Origin: Paenibacillus ferrarius
GTDB lineage: Bacteria > Bacillota > Bacilli > Paenibacillales > NBRC-103111
DNA: 64,000 nt
Assembly: GCF_002027705.1 (NCBI RefSeq)
Contig: NZ_MBTG01000066.1
Location: 239,134 to 303,133 of the forward strand
Direction: 5' to 3'
Part shown: one piece after another, positions 60,252-64,000 of the stretch
Layout: every line of letters begins with the position of its first letter
Numbering within the stretch: the first letter of the stretch is position 1
The notes under the pieces: generated by a model
What the model saw: only the letters and a program-made list of their open reading frames with translations
What the model was told of the DNA's origin: nothing
Database searches by the model: none
Position numbers and translations under genes: made by a program

Positions 60252-60356
60252 ATGTTTTTACCTTCATTTCAGCTGCCTAATACAATTGCTTTAGTCACAG
60301 GAGCTGGAAGAGGTATCGGGAGAGCGCTTGCAATTGGCCTTGTTGAGCTTTTCTAG
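60252..60356 (+). pseudogene. N-terminal fragment of a short-chain dehydrogenase
   Basis: A 34-codon frame reads LPNTIALVTGAGRGIGRALAIGL before a TAG, which is the Rossmann NAD(P) motif TGxxxGxG of SDR enzymes. It lacks a ribosome site and everything after the first helix. It is a relic left by a deletion between the hemolysin III and DegV genes. It is too short to function. Confidence 0.7.
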
Positions 60357-60446
60357 TATTTCCATTATACTTGTCTGACAAACTTCCAAAATATAATGCG
60401 TTTTCATTTCGCGTAAAACTGTTTAAATAAGGTGGGTCGAAGCACA

Positions 60447-61294
60447 ATGTCTCAAGTGCGTATATTTACAGACAGCACATGCGATTTAAGTGCTGATTTA
60501 ATTCAAAACTACGGAATAGAGATTGTGCCTCTTTATGTTATTTTTGATGATCAATCGTTCAAGGATGGCCTTAGTATAAAGCCTGATAGACTTTATCATT
60601 TGGTAGAGCAGACCGGGAAACTGCCCAAAACAGCAGCACCCTCACCCGCTGATTTCGAAAAGGCTTTCGAGCCCGTCATCCACAGCGGTGATGATATTGT
60701 CTATATCGGGCTTTCGTCAGACATGTCCTCGACCATACAAAATGCTAGAATCGCTGCTGATCGTTTTCCGAGCGGCAAGGTAACGGTTATTGATTCGAGG
60801 AATCTTTCAACTGGCATCGGTCTTCTTGCTCTGAAGGCTGTGCAAGCCGCACAAGCAGGCAAGAACAGCAAGGAAGTCAGTGAAATCATTGAACAAAGCA
60901 CGGCTAAAATCGAAGTTGAATTTATTATTGATACATTGGAGTATTTGCATAAAGGTGGAAGATGTTCAAGTGTTCAGCATTTCTTTGGCAGTTTGTTGAA
61001 AATCAGGCCTCTCGTGAAAGTGATCGACGGGGCTATGACCATGACGGACAAAGTAAGAGGTAAACGGGATAAAGCGCTGGGACAGCTTTTGGACAATGCT
61101 TTAGCGCAGAAAGACAGCATGGATAACGAATTTCTGTTTATCACACACTCTTTGGCAGCGGAAGAAGCCCATTCGTCAAACAGCAGATCGAACAGCATAC
61201 GAAGGTGAAGCATGTCTATGTAACTGAAACCGGTTGCGTAGTTTCCAGCCATTGCGGCCCTCGTACAGTAGGTATTGTTTTCGCCAAAAACTAA
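60447..61294 (+). pseudogene. DegV-family protein with a frameshift
   Basis: The first 240 codons are a normal DegV (fatty-acid-binding, FakB-like) protein: RIFTDSTCDLSADLIQNYGIEIVPLYV, KTAAPSPADFEKAFEP, IGLSSDMSSTIQNA, VTVIDSRNLSTGIGLLALKA, and TLEYLHKGGRCSS. At about 61168 one base is missing. The reading frame then ends at 61208 in a nonsense tail, while another frame carries the correct ending FVKQQIEQHTKVKHVYVTETG...HCGPRTVGIVFAKN to 61294. This is either a recent inactivation or a sequencing error. AGGTGG precedes ATG 60447. The paralogous gene follows 16 bp later. Confidence 0.88.
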
Positions 61295-61310
61295 GAAATG
61301 AGTGGACACC

Positions 61311-62153
61311 ATGACGACAATCAAGATTATCACTGACAGCAGTTGCGACCTTCCCCAAATGATGGTAGATGAGCTTGGAATTAGTATCGTTCCCTTATCC
61401 GTACACTTTGGAGAGGAGTGCATGTCCCCTCAGATGGAGCTTTGCGAATTTTATGCGAGAATGAAAGTAGAGAGCGCGCTGCCCAAGACATCCAGCCCGT
61501 CTCCGCTCCATTTTTTTCATAAATTTGAGAAAGTTGAGGTTGATCAGGATATTCTTGTTATCAGTCTTTCGTCTGCGCTCAGCAGTACCTATCATCATGC
61601 GGTGATGGGCAAAGAGCTTTTGCTAGAGTCTGGGTATACGGGCCAAATCGAAGTGATAGATTCGAGGACAGCCTCCTTAGGACTTGGTGTGCTGGTGTAT
61701 AAAGCGGCTAAAATGGCAGAAGCGCATGTCCCGTTTGCGAAAATTGTCGAAGAAATTCGACATTCGATTAAGACTTCCGGCACCTTCTTTTTTCTGGATA
61801 CGCTCGAAAATGTAATAAAAGGCGGGCGTCTTGATCGTGTTCGTGGAGCTGTCGCCTCCGTGCTGAATATTAAGCTGCTTATGAAAGCAAGCGATGAAGG
61901 TTCTGTCGAAGTGATCGAGAAGATCCGCGGAACGCAGCAAGCTTTGAAACGGATGATCGCCAAAGTGGGCGAAACCGTGCATGATTTCGACAAAGATGTC
62001 ATCGCCGTCGCACATAGCAATTGCGAGGAGAGAGCTCGCGAAGTCCTCGGTCAGCTGCTGGAAAAGTACCCGTTCAGGCATGTGCTTTTTTCGAACATGG
62101 GGACTGTCATCGGGACTTATGCTGGAGAAGGCGGAGTTTTGATCGCTTATTAG
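61311..62153 (+). CDS. DegV-family fatty-acid-binding protein
   Basis: This 280-residue DegV protein has IKIITDSSCDLPQMMVDELGISIVPLSV, PKTSSPSPLHFFHKFE (TSxPS fatty-acid carboxylate site), VISLSSALSSTYHHA and TLENVIKGGRLDRVRGAVASVLNIKLLMK, and it ends NMGTVIGTYAGEGGVLIAY. DegV/FakB proteins present bound fatty acid to the kinase FakA for phosphorylation and entry into phospholipid. It is a tandem paralogue of the frameshifted gene just upstream. The ribosome site (GAGTGG) is weak; GTG 61302 is an alternative start. No FakA gene is in the window. Confidence 0.9.
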   Translation: MTTIKIITDSSCDLPQMMVDELGISIVPLSVHFGEECMSPQMELCEFYARMKVESALPKTSSPSPLHFFHKFEKVEVDQDILVISLSSALSSTYHHAVMGKELLLESGYTGQIEVIDSRTASLGLGVLVYKAAKMAEAHVPFAKIVEEIRHSIKTSGTFFFLDTLENVIKGGRLDRVRGAVASVLNIKLLMKASDEGSVEVIEKIRGTQQALKRMIAKVGETVHDFDKDVIAVAHSNCEERAREVLGQLLEKYPFRHVLFSNMGTVIGTYAGEGGVLIAY

Positions 62154-62292
62154 CTATTACAAAAAGGCGCTGATTTATCCCTTCATATTTGAACATGGCC
62201 TCCAGAATCGCGGGCCTGCGGCGAAACGCCGAGACGCCGAGACCTGCTTGAAGAGCGGATTCGGCATCATTTGCAAAAGAGTGATAATCTTT

Positions 62293-62367
62293 GTGGCAGA
62301 ATTGAGCAAAGAGGGTTATAAAGTGTCTTCAAGAACCGTTAGTTGCCTCTTGCAAAGCTGGGTTTAA
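62293..62367 (+). pseudogene. Short remnant of an ISAzo13-like transposase
   Basis: A frame reads VAELSKEGYKVSSRTVSCLLQSWV and then stops. This resembles the helix-turn-helix segment LxxxGhkVSxxTVxrLLkelGYSL of ISAzo13-type transposases. Nothing else of the element is left with confidence. The 62154-62512 stretch around it shows no intact gene. Confidence 0.4.
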
Positions 62368-62512
62368 TCGTCGCGAACTGTGCGGAAATGTAGAACATTA
62401 ACAATCACGTACTCCAAGCACAGCATACCTCTGCGTTAGAACAATCTGGATCATGTTGTTAGTGGAGGGGCCCCCAATAAAGTTTGGGTGATAAAGCTGG
62501 GAGGAATTGAGG

Positions 62513-62698
62513 TCAACTACAGTAACGCTATTTATGCTTGTATGACTTAAACTAAACAATAGACACAGTAATAGAGCTTTGTGGGAACTAAAGTACGGCT
62601 ATTTACGCTTGTAATAGAGCTCAGAGGGAACTACAGTACGCTATTTACGGGAATTTACGCTATAAATTGAGCTGAGGGAACTATAGTACGCTATTTCG
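62513..62698 (+). repeat. Array of short intergenic repeats
   Basis: Four diverged copies share the core GGGAACTACAGTACGCTATT followed by TACG: about 62513-62541, 62581-62612, 62623-62650 and 62674-62698. The last three are followed by sequences ending in GAGCT or GAGC. The array ends directly at the IS3 element, whose left flank (GACTATTTCG) resembles the repeat. Confidence 0.7.
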
Positions 62699-62794
62699 TG
62701 GAAATTGAGCGATTCATGAAGTTAGACTATTTCGTAGACACACCTTAAGGAACAACCTTTATAATATAGATATTAAATAAGGTCGAGGTGTGGC

Positions 62795-63082
62795 ATGGGA
62801 TCACAACGTGAAAGTTATGATGAGGAATTTAAACGCAAGACAGTTGAACACATGGAGTCTGCTAATAAGAGACCAATTGAAATTTCTAAGGAATTAAATA
62901 TTCCTAAAAGTACCCTAAGTCGGTGGATTAAACAGTACGGCAGTAGAACTGTAGAATCTCAGTCTCAGGTGTTTGTAGACTATGAACGAATGAAGAAGTT
63001 GGAGCAAAGCATCCTCGAATTAAAAGAGGAAAATGAGATTTTAAAAAAGGCGATGCACTTCTTCACAAAGGACCCGTGCTGA
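62795..63082 (+). CDS. IS3-family OrfA (helix-turn-helix, leucine zipper)
   Basis: This 95-residue protein has an N-terminal HTH (SYDEEFKRKTVEHMESANKRPIEISKELNIPKSTLSRWIKQYG) that binds the IS ends. A leucine-zipper-like coiled coil follows (EQSILELKEENEILKKAMHFF). Its last codons overlap orfB by 7 bp. On its own it acts as a regulator of transposition in this family. AGGTGTGGC lies just before ATG 62795. The slippery heptamer sits inside the coiled coil codons. Confidence 0.92.
   Translation: MGSQRESYDEEFKRKTVEHMESANKRPIEISKELNIPKSTLSRWIKQYGSRTVESQSQVFVDYERMKKLEQSILELKEENEILKKAMHFFTKDPC
63043..63049 (+). promoter_or_regulatory. Programmed -1 ribosomal frameshift site
   Basis: A AAA AAG is in the correct phase in orfA (codons TTA AAA AAG). 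A slip of -1 moves ribosomes into the orfB frame (KKGDALLHKGPVLIYSF) to make the OrfAB transposase, as is standard in IS3. Confidence 0.85.
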
Positions 63083-63951
63083 TTTATTCGTTTATTTATA
63101 AACACCGCTTCCAGTACCGGGTCGAGAAGATGTGCACCGTTTTAGAAGTCTCACGAAGCGGATATTACAAATGGATTAAGAGGGAACCTAGTGCTCGTGA
63201 AAAGCGCTTAAAAGCGCTAGATCGGAAGATAAGAAGACTGTTTAATCACTTTAAAAAACGCGCAGGAAGTCCGACGATTACAGCCGTATTAAGAAAAAAT
63301 GGGACTGCGGTTTCTTCCAAAACGGTCAGTCGGCGTATGAAGGAAATGGGATTGAAGTCAATAACCGTAAGGAAAGTAACGGCTACGACGAATTCTAAAC
63401 ATGACTTGCCTGTGTTCGAAAATGTGTTAAATCGTCAGTTTACTGTGCTAGCGCCGAATAAAGCTTGGGTAACGGATATCACTTACATCCAGACGGGCGA
63501 GGGCTGGTTGTATTTGGCAAGCGTAATGGATTTGTACTCTCGCAGAATTGTAGGATTTTCAATGGGAGCTCGAATGACAAGGGAGCTCGTTTTAGACGCG
63601 CTAGAGAAGGCATATAAGCGTCGCAAGCCTGAGCCAGGATTAATTCATCACTCTGATCGTGGCTCTCAATACGCTAGTCATGACTACCGCGCAAAGTTAC
63701 AAGAGTACAAAATGATTGGCAGCATGAGCCGTAAAGGAAATTGCTATGATAACGCTTGTATCGAGTCCTTCCATAGCACGTTGAAAAAAGAATTTGTGTA
63801 CCAAACAAAATTTAAGACCCGTAAACAAGCCATGAGAGAACTCTATGCTTACATTGAGTTTGACTATAATCGACTACGACCACATTCTACTCTAGGATAC
63901 GAGACGGCTCATCATTTCGAACAAATTTACTACAGAAATCAGGCTGTCTAA
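63076..63951 (+). CDS. IS3-family OrfB (DDE transposase)
   Basis: This 291-residue catalytic part has an HTH_21 region (VLEVSRSGYYKWIKREPSAREKR). The rve integrase domain follows, with the DDE triad: Asp in KAWVTDITYIQT, Asp in LYLASVMDLYSRRIVGFS, and Glu in NACIESFHSTLKKE, plus the conserved HSDRGSQYAS. It has no internal stop and is expressed as a fusion with OrfA through the -1 shift. The element lies at the right edge of the window and appears complete. Confidence 0.95.
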   Translation: MLIYSFIYKHRFQYRVEKMCTVLEVSRSGYYKWIKREPSAREKRLKALDRKIRRLFNHFKKRAGSPTITAVLRKNGTAVSSKTVSRRMKEMGLKSITVRKVTATTNSKHDLPVFENVLNRQFTVLAPNKAWVTDITYIQTGEGWLYLASVMDLYSRRIVGFSMGARMTRELVLDALEKAYKRRKPEPGLIHHSDRGSQYASHDYRAKLQEYKMIGSMSRKGNCYDNACIESFHSTLKKEFVYQTKFKTRKQAMRELYAYIEFDYNRLRPHSTLGYETAHHFEQIYYRNQAV

Positions 63952-64000
63952 TGCCGTGGTTGTTCCTTAATTTTGTGTCTACGCTATTGACAGAAGTACA

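Larger units (their letters stand above)
62735..63981 (+). mobile_element. IS3-family insertion sequence, complete
   Basis: The left inverted repeat TAGACACACCTTAAGGAACA(ACC) begins at 62735. The right end (63958-63981) is its complement with a few differences; the outermost CG is shared too. Between them are orfA, a -1 frameshift site and orfB, all intact, giving an element of about 1.25 kb. No clear target duplication is visible at the ends (TTC left, CTA right), so the flanks may have been rearranged. Confidence 0.85.

Noticed and set aside
62513..62698. CRISPR-like array
   Set aside because: Units are imperfect and irregularly spaced, with no cas genes and no spacer-like unique segments of constant length.
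1..64000. tRNA or rRNA genes
   Set aside because: None was recognised by eye anywhere in the window, although a dedicated tRNA search was not possible.

Overview
The window looks like chromosome from a spore-forming member of the Bacillota, most likely Paenibacillus or a close relative. The evidence is a GerA-type spore germination operon behind a sigma-G-like promoter, strong AGGAGG ribosome binding sites with frequent TTG/GTG starts, a Bacillus-type FadR regulon with a near-ideal operator, a monothiol bacilliredoxin (YtxJ type), and arrays of short intergenic repeats of a kind I associate with Paenibacillus (from memory, not searched). The genus is an inference.

Layout. 1-7849 is core-like: a partial VWA/NorD-type protein, purT, an acyl-CoA thioesterase and a four-gene germinant receptor operon (A-C-D-B). 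7906-13438 is a low-GC accessory island: an XRE regulator with a small membrane protein, a broken large serine recombinase, and a run of small single genes (GrpB-like, DUF6557-like, several unrecognised, a thioredoxin-like protein). It lies between two diverged 27-bp direct repeats, and short boundary repeats recur inside it. An IS110-family element with a structured non-coding leader follows (about 13545-14950). 15595-24888 is a secreted-protein and toxin locus: a PPC-like/Fn3 protein ending in a YD stub, then a 2082-residue subtilase-RHS protein with a HYD1-type ADP-ribosyltransferase tip, then a SUKH-type immunity gene.

26158-36784 is a sulfur-scavenging region. A sulfate ABC transporter (cysT-cysW-cysA-substrate-binding protein) is on the minus strand. 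Divergent from it is a sulfonate-type ABC operon (permease, ATPase, AprA-like flavoprotein, two-cluster ferredoxin, substrate-binding lipoprotein, DUF4395), then a hydrolase and a YezD-like protein. The sulfonate operon has a leader RNA with a terminator and a competing upstream hairpin. No SsuD monooxygenase is present, so the flavoprotein/ferredoxin pair is the natural suspect for the redox step.

38685-51103 is a fatty-acid beta-oxidation regulon: fadR-etfB-etfA on the minus strand, and divergently fadF-fadN-fadA-fadE, an acyl-CoA ligase and a hotdog thioesterase. A perfect FadR palindrome sits just downstream of the inferred fadR transcription start, and a CcpA cre-like site lies in the same intergenic region. 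Acyl-CoA ligase activates fatty acids, FadE/FadN/FadA run the cycle, and EtfAB with FadF passes electrons to the membrane. 51164-51480 holds a perfect 18-bp-arm hairpin and four phased 19-bp palindromes ahead of a PucR-family regulator.

53368-62153 is mixed core: a Tat-exported metallophosphoesterase, ytxJ, DMT and MFS transporters, an M20 hydrolase, a GDSL esterase, a hemolysin-III protein, and two DegV genes, the first frameshifted. 62154-64000 is eroded sequence: a transposase remnant, an intergenic repeat array and a complete IS3-family element with a -1 frameshift site.
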